In this document: positions 7,922 to 16,392 of the stretch, piece after piece | Layout of the letters: every line of letters begins with the position of its first letter | How positions within the stretch are numbered: the first letter of the stretch is position 1 | From: Martinezella lusitana | Lineage (GTDB): Bacteria > Pseudomonadota > Alphaproteobacteria > Rhizobiales > Rhizobiaceae | Assembly (NCBI RefSeq): GCF_010668395.1 | Contig: NZ_WUEY01000008.1 | Location: forward strand, 62,001 to 126,000 | DNA: 64,000 nt | Direction of reading: 5' to 3' | Translations under genes and position numbers: made by a program | Notes under the pieces: generated by a model | Told to the model about the DNA's origin: nothing | The model's input: only the letters and a program-made list of their open reading frames with translations | Database searches by the model: none

Positions 7922-8755
7922 ATGAAGTTCGAAAGAAGCCAGTTGCTGGACAAGTTTCGCCAGCAGATCAAGGCGGGGATTCCCATTATCGGCGGCGGGG
8001 CGGGCACCGGCCTTTCCGCCAAATGCGAGGAAGCCGGCGGGATCGACCTGGTCGTCATCTACAACTCAGGCCGATACCGCATGGCCGGGCGGGGGTCGCT
8101 GGCCGGCCTGCTCGCCTATGGCAACGCCAACGAAATCGTCATGGACATGGCGCGCGAAGTGCTGCCCGTGGTCAAGCACACGCCGGTTCTCGCAGGCGTG
8201 AACGGCACGGATCCGTTCTGCAATTTCGATTACTTCCTCGACGAGCTGAAGGCCGTGGGTTTCGCCGGTATTCAGAACTTTCCGACCGTGGGTCTGATCG
8301 ATGGCAGATTCAGAGCCAATCTCGAGGAGACCGGTATGGGCTACGCGCTGGAGGTGGAGGTCGTCCGCCTGGCGCGCGCCAAGGATCTGCTCACCACGCC
8401 CTACGTCTTTTCCGCCGACGACGCGCGGGCCATGACGGAGGCCGGGGCCGATATCGTCGTCGCGCATATGGGATTGACGACGGGCGGGTCGATCGGCGCC
8501 GATACCGCGCTTACGCTCGAGGCCTGCGTGGACGAGGTCAACGTGATCGCCGCGGCTGCGAGCGGCATCAATCCCGAGGTGATCGTTCTGTGCCATGGCG
8601 GTCCGATCGCGGAACCGGAGGATGCCCGCTACATCCTGGAACGGTGCCCGGGCTGCCACGGATTCTATGGTGCCTCCAGCATGGAGCGCCTGCCGGTGGA
8701 AAAGGCGCTCGTGGCGCAGACGCAGGCTTTCAAGAATCTCGTCATTCAACGTTAG
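7922..8755 (+). CDS. Phosphoenolpyruvate hydrolase-like TIM-barrel protein
   Basis: This 277-residue protein starts one base after the stop of the Tm-1-like gene. It matches the PEP-hydrolase-like/TIM-barrel family (PF09370 type). Visible features are Gly-Gly-Gly-Ala-Gly-Thr-Gly-Leu-Ser near residue 22, Tyr-Asn-Ser-Gly-Arg-Tyr-Arg-Met-Ala-Gly-Arg-Gly-Ser, Gly-Val-Asn-Gly-Thr-Asp-Pro, and late Cys-His-Gly-Gly-Pro-Ile and Gly-Ala-Ser-Ser-Met-Glu-Arg segments. The same domain forms the C-terminal half of plant Tm-1. Tight coupling to the UPF0261 gene implies the two proteins work together. The reaction is unproven; a bond-cleaving or isomerase role on a phosphorylated or carboxylated substrate is possible. 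Confidence 0.87.
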   Translation: MKFERSQLLDKFRQQIKAGIPIIGGGAGTGLSAKCEEAGGIDLVVIYNSGRYRMAGRGSLAGLLAYGNANEIVMDMAREVLPVVKHTPVLAGVNGTDPFCNFDYFLDELKAVGFAGIQNFPTVGLIDGRFRANLEETGMGYALEVEVVRLARAKDLLTTPYVFSADDARAMTEAGADIVVAHMGLTTGGSIGADTALTLEACVDEVNVIAAAASGINPEVIVLCHGGPIAEPEDARYILERCPGCHGFYGASSMERLPVEKALVAQTQAFKNLVIQR

Positions 8756-8764
8756 GAGGGGAAC

Positions 8765-9202
8765 ATGGCCAAGGCCTATGCAAGCGCGGTGATCGACGCG
8801 CCGATCGAAGCCGTATGGGAGGTCGTGCGCGATTTTAACGGCCTGCCGAACTGGCATCCCGCCATTGTCGGAAGCGAGATCGAAGGCGGGTTGAGCAGCA
8901 GCGATGTCGGCTGCATTCGCTCCTTCCATCTCACGGATGGCGCGCATGTGCGCGAGCGGCTGCTTGCGCTCAGCAACTGCGATCATTCGCTGTCGTACAG
9001 TTTCGTGAAGCCCGCATTTCCGGTCAAAAACTACGTGGCAAGCATAAGGCTGCTTCCGATTACCGAAGGCAACCGGACGTTTGCGGAATGGACGGCCACC
9101 TTCGACGAGGAGCCGGAAGATGCTGGAAAATATGTGGAAATCGTCTCCTCACATGTTTTCGCTGCCGGCTGGAAAGCGCTTAAATCGAAGCTCAACGAAT
9201 AA
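8765..9202 (+). CDS. SRPBCC-family (START-like) ligand-binding protein
   Basis: The 145-residue protein has the polyketide cyclase/dehydrase START-like fold. Its N-terminus (Ala-x-x-x-Ile-Asp-Ala-Pro-Ile-Glu-Ala-Val-Trp) is diagnostic, followed by Phe-Asn-Gly-Leu-Pro-Asn-Trp-His-Pro and a long C-terminal helix. These proteins enclose hydrophobic or aromatic ligands and sometimes catalyse cyclisation or dehydration. GGAGGGG stands directly before the ATG, and only nine bases separate it from the previous gene, so it is the third gene of the Tm-1-like operon. The ligand is unknown. Confidence 0.82.
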   Translation: MAKAYASAVIDAPIEAVWEVVRDFNGLPNWHPAIVGSEIEGGLSSSDVGCIRSFHLTDGAHVRERLLALSNCDHSLSYSFVKPAFPVKNYVASIRLLPITEGNRTFAEWTATFDEEPEDAGKYVEIVSSHVFAAGWKALKSKLNE

Positions 9203-9258
9203 GCAGGCGTGGTGGACGTACCGCTGCCGGCACCCCCGCTATTCGCGATTGTGAATGA

Positions 9259-9280
9259 AGGCGGGATGGAAGTCCCGCCT
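9259..9280. terminator. Hairpin between convergent genes
   Basis: AGGCGGGA and TCCCGCCT form an 8-bp perfect stem around a TGGAAG loop between the convergent SRPBCC and shikimate dehydrogenase-like genes. There is no clear U-run, so it is only a probable bidirectional terminator. Confidence 0.4.
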
Positions 9281-9316
9281 GAATGGCCTTGGCCGAAGGC
9301 GCCGGAGCATGTTCTT

Positions 9317-10165
9317 TCATAATCCCAGATCGGCAAGGGCCTTGCGCATGATGCCGGTGTCAGCATCGATACCGGTCCAGTATCGGATCGCGATGACGCC
9401 TTGGTTGACCAGCATCCCAAGTCCGTCGGCGGTGCGGCAGCCCCGTGCTTGCGCTTGCCTGAGGAACGGCGTCAGGGGTGGGTTGGGAATGCCGTCGGCG
9501 ACCACCATGTTCGCGTGCAAGCTGTCCGGTTCGATGTCCGGCATGGCGTCGATATCCGGAAACAGGCCGATCGACGTGGCGTTGATGACGATATCCGTCT
9601 CTTCCGGTATGCGATATCGCCCCACCCAGGGCCGGTAGCGCCCCTTGGCCGGCGTCTGTCCGTCAATCACGGCGGCGACGTCCTCTCCGCGTCCGGCACT
9701 GCGGTTGACGACGGTGATGTCGGTCGCGCCCGCCAGGGCCATCTCGACGCCCACCGCCCGGGCCGCCCCGCCTGCTCCGAGCAGCACAACGCGCTTGCCT
9801 GCAGGGTCGATGATGTCCCGCAGCGCGGCAACGAAGCCTTTTCCGTCGGTGTTTTCGCCGATCAGACGGCCCTCGCGGCGAACCACGGTATTGACCGCGC
9901 CGATGATGCGGGCGGATTCGCCGAGCCCGTCCAGATGCTCGATGACCGCCACCTTGTGGGGCAGCGAGCAATTGAAGCCCATCCAGCCCATGGCGCGGGC
10001 GCCGCGCACGGCATCTTCAAGCGCGTGCGGAGCGACCTCGCAATTGATGTAGCGCCAGTGGAGACCATGATGCCGATACGCCGCCTCGATCATGGCGACG
10101 GTGGGGTTTTCTGCGGCCGGTATGGCAAAGGAACCGGTCAGCGGTGAAAGAAAATTATGAACCAT
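9317..10165 (-). CDS. Shikimate dehydrogenase-like NAD(P)-dependent oxidoreductase (variant substrate site)
   Basis: This 282-residue AroE-family protein has a recognisable substrate lysine motif (Asn-Cys-Ser-Leu-Pro-His-Lys), the Asn-Thr-Asp-Gly loop, and the nucleotide-binding Gly-Ala-Gly-Gly-Ala-Ala-Arg-Ala at about residues 131-138. The C-terminal Gly-x-x-Met-Leu-x-x-Gln helix is also present. The canonical N-terminal Ser-x-Ser-Pro-x-x-His-Asn that holds the shikimate carboxylate reads Gly-Ser-Phe-Ala-Ile-Pro-Ala-Ala-Glu-Asn instead, so the natural substrate may be a different hydroxy-cyclic or sugar-derived acid. A GGGAGC site precedes the ATG. It lies 17 bases after the GMC oxidoreductase gene and is co-transcribed with it. 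Confidence 0.82.
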   Translation of the reverse strand: MVHNFLSPLTGSFAIPAAENPTVAMIEAAYRHHGLHWRYINCEVAPHALEDAVRGARAMGWMGFNCSLPHKVAVIEHLDGLGESARIIGAVNTVVRREGRLIGENTDGKGFVAALRDIIDPAGKRVVLLGAGGAARAVGVEMALAGATDITVVNRSAGRGEDVAAVIDGQTPAKGRYRPWVGRYRIPEETDIVINATSIGLFPDIDAMPDIEPDSLHANMVVADGIPNPPLTPFLRQAQARGCRTADGLGMLVNQGVIAIRYWTGIDADTGIMRKALADLGL

Positions 10166-10182
10166 GGAAAGCTCCCGGATGG

Positions 10183-11709
10183 TCAGGCGGCGAGATTGTC
10201 GTTGCGCCAGGAAGCGCGCAGGTGATTGCCGACGCGCAGGGCCTGCGCGCAGACCGTGAGTGCCGGGTTGAGTGCCGCCGAGGATGGGAAGAACGAAGCG
10301 TCGACCACATAGAGATTGGGATGGTCATGGGTGCGGCAGACGGAATCGAGAGCCGACTGCGTCGGATCGACGCCCATGCGCACGGTGCCGCATTGATGGG
10401 ACGGTGCCTCGATGCCGAAGGAGTGGCGCAGGACCACGGGGAAGATTTGCCGCAGCCGGGCGCGCGCATGCTCCACGAAACGGTCATGCGCGGATCGGCC
10501 CCCCGGATGATAGGCCACTTCGACCCGATCGCCCGGCAGAAGACGGACGCGGCTTTCGGCTCGTGGCAGGTCCTCGGACATGCACAGCCAATCGACGCTA
10601 TGGCGCCCGAGGAGATTGGCAAGCGGGCGCGGCATCCAGGAGTAGGCGGAGCGGATCATCGGCCCCTGAATGTTGCCGAGCATCTGGATGTTGCCTCGCG
10701 CAGCGCCGTCACCCGGCACGCCGTGATAGAAATCGTTGACGGACAGCGTTTTGGGAAATTTCGTGTCGTTCACGCGAAACGGCATGAGACCCATCAACCC
10801 GCTCAGGTGATGGTTCATCAGGTAACGGCCGACGACGCCCGAGCTGTTGGCAAGCCCATTGGGATGGGCAGCGTCGGTCGAGCGCAACAGCAGAAGTGCG
10901 GAGTTGATCGCGCCGGCGCTAAGGACGAACAGCGGCGCCTCAATGCGCATGATCTCGCCGCCGCGCCGCACTTCGACCGCCGCTATGCGCCCGTCCGAGG
11001 CAGGAAGGAGCCGCGTCGCCTGCGCCCCTGTCCAGAGCGTGACGTTGGGATGTTTCAGGACTGGCCGGATCAATCGCATCTCACCATCGCCCTTGGCGCC
11101 ATAGCGACAGACGAAGGCATCGCAGGTGCCGCAGCGCCGACAGCTTCCGCCGGGACCAAAATCCACCGCAGACGGCATGAAAAAGGGGCGAAGGCCCTGC
11201 GTGAGCAGTCTTTCAGCCATATCGGCGATGACCGGCTCGTGCGGAATGGCCGCGTGGGAATAGGGATGGGAGCGAGCGCCCTCGGTCGGATCCTGTCCCG
11301 CCTGCCCGCGCACGCCGAACAGGCGCTCCGCCTCGTCGTAAAAAGGTTCGAGATCGTCATAGGAAAAAGGCCAGGACGGGGATGTGCCATCTTCATGCTC
11401 CGTTTCGCGAAAATCGGTGTCGCGAAACCGGAACATGGCTGTCCCGTAGAACTTCGTGTGCCCGCCGACATAGTAATACTGGCCGGGGCGGTAGCGGCGA
11501 CCGGCCTCATCCTGGTATTCCTCTCTGGTCCGGTAGCGCGCCTGGGTGAAAACCGCTTCCGCATCGGCATTTTCCGGTTCGTTCGGCAGGAAGCTGCCCC
11601 GTTCCAGGATAAGTATCCTTGCGCCCGTTTCGGCGAGCTGGCGGGCTACCGTGCCGCCGCCGACGCCCGATCCGATAATCACCACATCCGGTCTGATCGC
11701 CGCTTCCAT
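10183..11709 (-). CDS. GMC-family FAD-dependent oxidoreductase
   Basis: The 508-residue glucose-methanol-choline oxidoreductase has an N-terminal FAD Rossmann motif (Val-Val-Ile-Ile-Gly-Ser-Gly-Val-Gly-Gly-Gly at about 9-19). A cysteine cluster Cys-Arg-Arg-Cys-Gly-Thr-Cys lies in the middle. The catalytic pair is the His in Ser-His-Gln-Cys-Gly-Thr-Val-Arg-Met-Gly and the Asn in Ala-Leu-Asn-Pro-Ala-Leu-Thr near the C-terminus. The Cys-rich region resembles gluconate/sorbitol-type GMC dehydrogenases. It oxidises an alcohol to a ketone or aldehyde; the substrate is probably a polyol or sugar-like alcohol and is inferred. AGGAGG stands just before the ATG. A divergent AraC regulator probably controls it together with the AroE-like gene. 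Confidence 0.88.
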   Translation of the reverse strand: MEAAIRPDVVIIGSGVGGGTVARQLAETGARILILERGSFLPNEPENADAEAVFTQARYRTREEYQDEAGRRYRPGQYYYVGGHTKFYGTAMFRFRDTDFRETEHEDGTSPSWPFSYDDLEPFYDEAERLFGVRGQAGQDPTEGARSHPYSHAAIPHEPVIADMAERLLTQGLRPFFMPSAVDFGPGGSCRRCGTCDAFVCRYGAKGDGEMRLIRPVLKHPNVTLWTGAQATRLLPASDGRIAAVEVRRGGEIMRIEAPLFVLSAGAINSALLLLRSTDAAHPNGLANSSGVVGRYLMNHHLSGLMGLMPFRVNDTKFPKTLSVNDFYHGVPGDGAARGNIQMLGNIQGPMIRSAYSWMPRPLANLLGRHSVDWLCMSEDLPRAESRVRLLPGDRVEVAYHPGGRSAHDRFVEHARARLRQIFPVVLRHSFGIEAPSHQCGTVRMGVDPTQSALDSVCRTHDHPNLYVVDASFFPSSAALNPALTVCAQALRVGNHLRASWRNDNLAA

Positions 11710-11832
11710 CCGTTCCTCCTGTTGCCGGGTAGGGTGACATTACGGATGGCAACGGATTGCGCCATTCCCTCGGGCCGCAAGCTTTTGTATGATTGCCGCA
11801 TTATGGTGCGATAGAAGCGGAGCAATAGGTCA

Positions 11833-12702
11833 ATGCAGCCCTGGTTCGAAACGGTTGCCATTCCGGCGGATCGCTCCTGGCTTCTGTTCGACCGGCAATT
11901 GCCCGATTTTCCGTTCAACTGGCATTACCATCCGGAGTTCGAGCTGACCTTGACGGTCGATAGCGGGGGCGTGCGGTTCGTCGGCGATCATGTGGAGCGA
12001 TACGGCGACGGTGATCTCGTTCTGCTCGGGCCGAACCTGCCGCACGCGTGGCAATCCGAGGCGCTGATCGGCACGGCGCGGCTGCACCGGGCCATCGTTT
12101 GCTGGTTCTCGCGCGAATGGATCGATGGCCTCATGGCGTTGATGCCGGAGTATAGCGGCCTTGCTGCTCTCACCGCTGCGGCGGGGCGCGGGCTGGAATT
12201 CGACGCGGCGACCGTCGCGCGCCTGCGGCCGCGCATGCTGGCGCTCGGCACGCTGCCGCCGGCGATGCAGGCGCTGGAATTGCAAGGGATTCTGCTCGAC
12301 CTCGCTTCGGTCCGCGGGAGGTCGCTGGCCTCGGGAGAGGTTTCGGTGAGCGAGACGCCGCGTGACCGGGAGCGGATGCGACGGGTACTTACCTGGTTGC
12401 ACGCCCATTACCGCGAACCGCTGCGGCTCGCCCCACTCTGCGCCATCGCGCATTTGACGGATAGCCAGTTGCAGCGTGTGTTCAAGCGCAGCACCCGCAT
12501 GTCGATCAGCCAGTATGTGACGCAATTGCGGATAGGCGAGGCTTGCCAGATGCTGGTGCAGACCGATCTCCCGATGAACCATATCGCCGTCGAATGCGGC
12601 TTTTCCGATACGGCGCATTTCGCCCGTCAGTTTCGCGCCGCCAAGGGCCTGCCGCCGACGCATTATCGACAGAGCTTCAAGATCTCCGCAACGCGCGCTT
12701 AG
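11833..12702 (+). CDS. AraC-family transcriptional regulator with cupin sensor domain
   Basis: This 289-residue protein has an N-terminal cupin-type arabinose-binding-like region (Phe-Asn-Trp-His-Tyr-His-Pro-Glu-Phe-Glu-Leu-Thr, about 28-40). Its C-terminal double helix-turn-helix spans about residues 185-280, with Tyr-Arg-Glu-Pro-Leu, Ser-Gln-Tyr-Val-Thr-Gln-Leu-Arg-Ile and Cys-Gly-Phe-Ser-Asp-Thr-Ala-His-Phe-Ala-Arg-Gln-Phe. It is divergent from the GMC/AroE-like operon across a 123-base gap and is likely its activator. The ligand is unknown, though a sugar or polyol would fit the family and neighbours. The next 236 bases, up to the converging ABC ATPase gene, contain nothing recognisable. 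Confidence 0.9.
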   Translation: MQPWFETVAIPADRSWLLFDRQLPDFPFNWHYHPEFELTLTVDSGGVRFVGDHVERYGDGDLVLLGPNLPHAWQSEALIGTARLHRAIVCWFSREWIDGLMALMPEYSGLAALTAAAGRGLEFDAATVARLRPRMLALGTLPPAMQALELQGILLDLASVRGRSLASGEVSVSETPRDRERMRRVLTWLHAHYREPLRLAPLCAIAHLTDSQLQRVFKRSTRMSISQYVTQLRIGEACQMLVQTDLPMNHIAVECGFSDTAHFARQFRAAKGLPPTHYRQSFKISATRA

Positions 12703-12938
12703 CCCGGATTGTCCGAAACCGTCGCGGAGGATGGCCCAATCCGCATGCCATCCCGGGCGTCTGTCAGCCGGCAACATCGTCGAGCGATGGAGCGCCGGCC
12801 TCAGGGCAGCCTCGCCCGGCGATTTCCATGATGCCGCCGGCATGACTGTGGCGACAAGATGCGTGCAGTTTCTCTTGCCTGCCGTTGCTGCCCGCCACTG
12901 ACCGGATCGGCGGCGGGCGAGATGCCAGGGCGTCGGCT

Positions 12939-13940
12939 TCAGCGCATCGCCTTGCCGTCTCCGTCGAATCGGTGAAGCTTCTCTTCCGGAAAGACCATGG
13001 AGATCTCCTGGCCCGCCGCTACCATGAGGTCACCGCCGCCGCGGACGATGACGTGGCCGGCATCCGGTAGGTCGACTTTCAGAAAAGTGTCGCTGCCGAG
13101 ATGTTCGGCGAAGGCAACGGTGCCGCTGATCCCGGTTCCGGCGGCGGATATCCGGATATGTTCCGGCCGGATGCCCAGCGTCGCGGCGCCATGGGCCTCT
13201 GCATGACGACCGGTAAGGAAGTTCATGGCCGGCGAGCCGATAAAGCCGGCTACGAAGAGATTGGCGGGTGACTTGTAGAGCTCCAGCGGCGTGCCGACCT
13301 GTTCGATCCGGCCCTGGTTGAGCACGACGATCTGGTCCGCCATGGTCATGGCCTCGGTCTGGTCGTGCGTGACATAGATTGTCGTCGTCTTCAGCCGGTC
13401 GTGCAGATCGCGGATCTCCGCGCGCATCTGCACGCGCAGCTTGGCGTCGAGATTGGAGAGCGGTTCGTCGAACAGGAAGACTTTGGGATCGCGCACGATC
13501 GCGCGACCCATGGCGACACGCTGGCGTTGTCCGCCGGACAGCGCTGCCGGCTTGCGGGCGAGATAGGGTGTCAGCGCCAGTATGCCGGAGGCATGGTCGA
13601 TGCGCTTGCCGATTTCCTCCTTGTCCCGCCGCATCAGCCGCAGCGCAAAACTCATATTGTCGGCGACCGTCATGTGCGGATAGAGCGCGTAATTCTGGAA
13701 AACCATGGCGATGTCGCGCTCGCGCGGGGCCAGGTCGTTGACCACGCGGCCGTCGATGTTCATTTCGCCGCCGGAAATCGTCTCCAGGCCGGCGATCATG
13801 CGCAGAAGCGTCGATTTTCCGCAGCCGGACGGACCGACGAGCACGACGAATTTCCCATCCTCGATCTCGACGCTGAGATTGTGCAGGACCTGCAAACCTC
13901 CGTATTGCTTCGAGACATTGTCAATGACCACACGCGCCAT
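12939..13940 (-). CDS. Sugar ABC transporter ATP-binding protein (CUT1, MalK/UgpC/MsmK type)
   Basis: The 333-residue ATPase has Walker A Gly-Pro-Ser-Gly-Cys-Gly-Lys-Ser-Thr at about 37-45, signature Leu-Ser-Gly-Gly-Gln-Arg-Gln-Arg, Walker B Val-Phe-Leu-Phe-Asp-Glu-Pro, and the switch His. A C-terminal TOBE domain (about 240-333) contains the Gly-Ile-Arg-Pro-Glu-His motif. The ATG at 13940 is chosen over 13958 because AAGGGAGG lies 7 bases upstream of it. It is divergent from the binding-protein and permease genes, sharing a 103-base AT-rich promoter region, and supplies energy for that importer. Confidence 0.92.
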   Translation of the reverse strand: MARVVIDNVSKQYGGLQVLHNLSVEIEDGKFVVLVGPSGCGKSTLLRMIAGLETISGGEMNIDGRVVNDLAPRERDIAMVFQNYALYPHMTVADNMSFALRLMRRDKEEIGKRIDHASGILALTPYLARKPAALSGGQRQRVAMGRAIVRDPKVFLFDEPLSNLDAKLRVQMRAEIRDLHDRLKTTTIYVTHDQTEAMTMADQIVVLNQGRIEQVGTPLELYKSPANLFVAGFIGSPAMNFLTGRHAEAHGAATLGIRPEHIRISAAGTGISGTVAFAEHLGSDTFLKVDLPDAGHVIVRGGGDLMVAAGQEISMVFPEEKLHRFDGDGKAMR

Positions 13941-14043
13941 CAGTACCTCCCTTGACACAAAAACAAAGTGATTTAATATAAATATTGCCTGCTCGATCGC
14001 TCGTCGTCAACGGGCGGCACGGCAACAAATTTGGGAGGGAATT

Positions 14044-15348
14044 ATGAACTATCTGACGCGCCGCGTTGTCGCGGTCGCCGCGGCTGCCATGGTCGCTTTT
14101 CCGGTTTTCGCAGAGGATCTCGTCACCAATGAGCGCGCCGGCAAGGCAGATGCGCCCAACAAGTTGGTCCTGGCGTTGCCGGCTTGGGAGAGCCCGTCAT
14201 TCTCGGCCGTGCCGGCCTGGGCCGACGGCTACAAGAAGCTTTATGGCGATTTCATTTCCAAGCATCCGGATTGGCAGATCGATTTTCAATACCAGAGCGA
14301 CGATACCGGTCAGGTGGCAGCCCGCCTGCTGGAGCAGGCCAAGGCCGGCAATGCGCCAGATTGCTCGGCGATCGACAGCTTCGTGCTGCAGCAGTTCATC
14401 GACAACAAGGTGCTGAAGCCGATGACGCCCTATTTCACCAAGGAGCAGGTCGCGGATCTCTTTCCCTTCATCCGCGACGTCGTCGTCGCCAAGGACGACC
14501 AGCTCTATGCTTGGTGGTGGGCGACCGACATCCGCGTCTTGTGGCGCAACACCGATATCGTGCCTGCTGCGCCAAAGACCTGGGCCGACTTGAAGAAAGC
14601 CGCGCTCGCGTCGAAGGAAAAAGGCATGGAGGGCGTGCTGTTCAATGCGGGCCGCTGGGAAGGCACGACCTTCGACTGGCTGGCGAATTTCTGGTCGCAG
14701 GGCGGCAAGCTTGTCGATACCGACGCCAAGCCGATCTTCGGCGAAGGCGACAATCGCGCCAAGATGATCAAGGCGGTCGACTACTACAAGGATCTCGTCG
14801 ATTCCGGCGCCGCACCGAAGCGCGTGCTCAACATCAAAGCCTATGACGACATCAACGCCGCTGCCGCCGCCGGCACCACCGCCCTGTTCGTCGGCGGCAA
14901 CTTCCAATACGGTCAGCTGAAGAACGCGCTGGAGCCCGACGATTTCGCCAAATGGCAGCCGTCGCCGCTTCCCGGTCCGACGGAATCGCAGCATTCGGCC
15001 GGCACGGGCGGCTGGGCTTTCGGCTCCTTCAGCAATGATCCGAAGAAGGTCGAGTTCTGCGCCGATCTCGTCAAGGAGGTCTACAACGGCCCGGCCAACG
15101 CCTTGCAGGATCAGTTGCCGACCCAGCGTTCGCTGTTCGACAAATACGATCAGTTCAAGACGCCGATCGACAAGGGTTTCGCGGCAGCTCTGGAAAACGG
15201 CAACGCACGTCCCGGCGTCGCGATCTATCCGGAAATCTCCAACCAGATCCAGATCATGATGGGCGACGTGCTTTCCGGCACCAAGTCCACCGAGGAAGCG
15301 GTCGATGCCGCCTACAAGGCCTCGCTCGCCGCCTATTCCAGCAAATAA
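14044..15348 (+). CDS. Sugar ABC transporter substrate-binding protein (family 1, CUT1)
   Basis: The 434-residue protein has a Sec signal peptide (about residues 1-23, ending Phe-Ala-Glu) and the solute-binding family 1 fold typical of oligosaccharide importers. The hinge region contains Trp-Trp-Trp-Ala-Thr-Asp-Ile-Arg and Gly-Thr-Gly-Gly-Trp-Ala-Phe. It acts in the periplasm. GGAGGGAATT directly before the ATG is a strong ribosome site. It is followed by a stable hairpin, two permeases and an alpha-mannosidase, so a mannoside or mannose-containing oligosaccharide is the likely ligand. That substrate is inferred from context. Confidence 0.9.
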   Translation: MNYLTRRVVAVAAAAMVAFPVFAEDLVTNERAGKADAPNKLVLALPAWESPSFSAVPAWADGYKKLYGDFISKHPDWQIDFQYQSDDTGQVAARLLEQAKAGNAPDCSAIDSFVLQQFIDNKVLKPMTPYFTKEQVADLFPFIRDVVVAKDDQLYAWWWATDIRVLWRNTDIVPAAPKTWADLKKAALASKEKGMEGVLFNAGRWEGTTFDWLANFWSQGGKLVDTDAKPIFGEGDNRAKMIKAVDYYKDLVDSGAAPKRVLNIKAYDDINAAAAAGTTALFVGGNFQYGQLKNALEPDDFAKWQPSPLPGPTESQHSAGTGGWAFGSFSNDPKKVEFCADLVKEVYNGPANALQDQLPTQRSLFDKYDQFKTPIDKGFAAALENGNARPGVAIYPEISNQIQIMMGDVLSGTKSTEEAVDAAYKASLAAYSSK

Positions 15349-15355
15349 CGGGCTT

Positions 15356-15373
15356 CGGCGGGCTTTCCCGCCG
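15356..15373 (+). terminator. Intercistronic hairpin after the binding-protein gene
   Basis: CGGCGGG and CCCGCCG form a perfect 7-bp stem around a CTTT loop, eight bases after the stop codon and without a following U-run. Hairpins placed like this commonly protect the upstream mRNA or attenuate transcription, so that binding protein exceeds permease. Confidence 0.5.
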
Positions 15374-15465
15374 CGGATATGGCAACTTTCCGCCCTGGGC
15401 ATGGGCGCGGTTTCGGTGTGGACCGGCCGCGTTCATGCCGGGAGGGCAGGCACGGAACGATTTTT

Positions 15466-16392
15466 ATGACCGTTGCAGCATTCAGCAGTTCTTCAGGCCG
15501 GACGCGGACCGCCAGCAGGCCGTTCTCCGGCTCGGCCTGGCCTTGGCTCTTGCCGGCGATCCTCGTATTGGGATTGTTCTATCTCTATCCGATCCTCGAC
15601 GCCTTCCGGCTGGCCTTCACCAACCAGACGCTGCTCGGCAGCGACGGCGGTTATTCGCTCGACAAGATGCGACAGATCCTCGGCAATCCGGCTTTGCCGC
15701 TGACATTGTGGATCACCTTTGTCTTCACCTTCGGCAGCGTCGTGGGCCAGCAATTGCTCGGCCTGTTCATCGCGCTGGTGGTCATTCGCGCCGAGAAGCG
15801 GCGCCTGTTCGGGGCAACGTTGCTGCGCACCGCGGTCATGGTCGCCTGGGTGGTACCGGGCATTGCCGGCGGCATCGTCTGGCAGATGCTGTTCAGCGAA
15901 GCGCCGTTCGGGGCGATCAATGGCTTGCTGCGCCTTGCCGGTATCGCGCCGGTTGCCTGGCTTTCCGATCCGGCCAACGCCATCTGGTCGGTGGTCATCT
16001 CCAATATCTGGCGCGGTACGGCCTTCTCGATGATCGTGATGTACGCGGCGCTGAAGACCATCGATCCCGTCCTGTTCGAGGCCGCGGCCGTCGACGGCGC
16101 CAATCCCTTGCAACGCTTCTGGTACGTCACCCTGCCGCAATTGCGCACGGCGATCCTGGTCAACATGGTGATCATCACCATCCAGACCCTGAACACCTTC
16201 GACGCCATTCTATCCTTGACCGGCGGCGGACCGGGCAGGGCGACGGAGGTGCTCTCGCTCTTCACCTACAACCTCGTCTTCCGCAACTTCGATCTTGCCG
16301 GCGGCAGCGTGCTGTCGGTGCTGATGCTGGCGATCAGCCTGGTATTGGCGATGGTCTATGCTCGCTTTCTGCCAAGGGAGGCCGCCGAATGA
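15466..16392 (+). CDS. Sugar ABC transporter permease (MalF/UgpA type)
   Basis: This 308-residue inner-membrane protein has about six hydrophobic segments, the first at about residues 27-47 (Leu-Leu-Pro-Ala-Ile-Leu-Val-Leu-Gly). The coupling loop Glu-Ala-Ala-Ala-Val-Asp-Gly-Ala-Asn (about 204-212) is the EAA motif of CUT1 permeases. The ATG at 15466 was chosen over 15379, because the earlier stretch is hydrophilic, overlaps the hairpin region and lacks a ribosome site. Its stop overlaps the start of the second permease by ATGA. Confidence 0.9.
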   Translation: MTVAAFSSSSGRTRTASRPFSGSAWPWLLPAILVLGLFYLYPILDAFRLAFTNQTLLGSDGGYSLDKMRQILGNPALPLTLWITFVFTFGSVVGQQLLGLFIALVVIRAEKRRLFGATLLRTAVMVAWVVPGIAGGIVWQMLFSEAPFGAINGLLRLAGIAPVAWLSDPANAIWSVVISNIWRGTAFSMIVMYAALKTIDPVLFEAAAVDGANPLQRFWYVTLPQLRTAILVNMVIITIQTLNTFDAILSLTGGGPGRATEVLSLFTYNLVFRNFDLAGGSVLSVLMLAISLVLAMVYARFLPREAAE

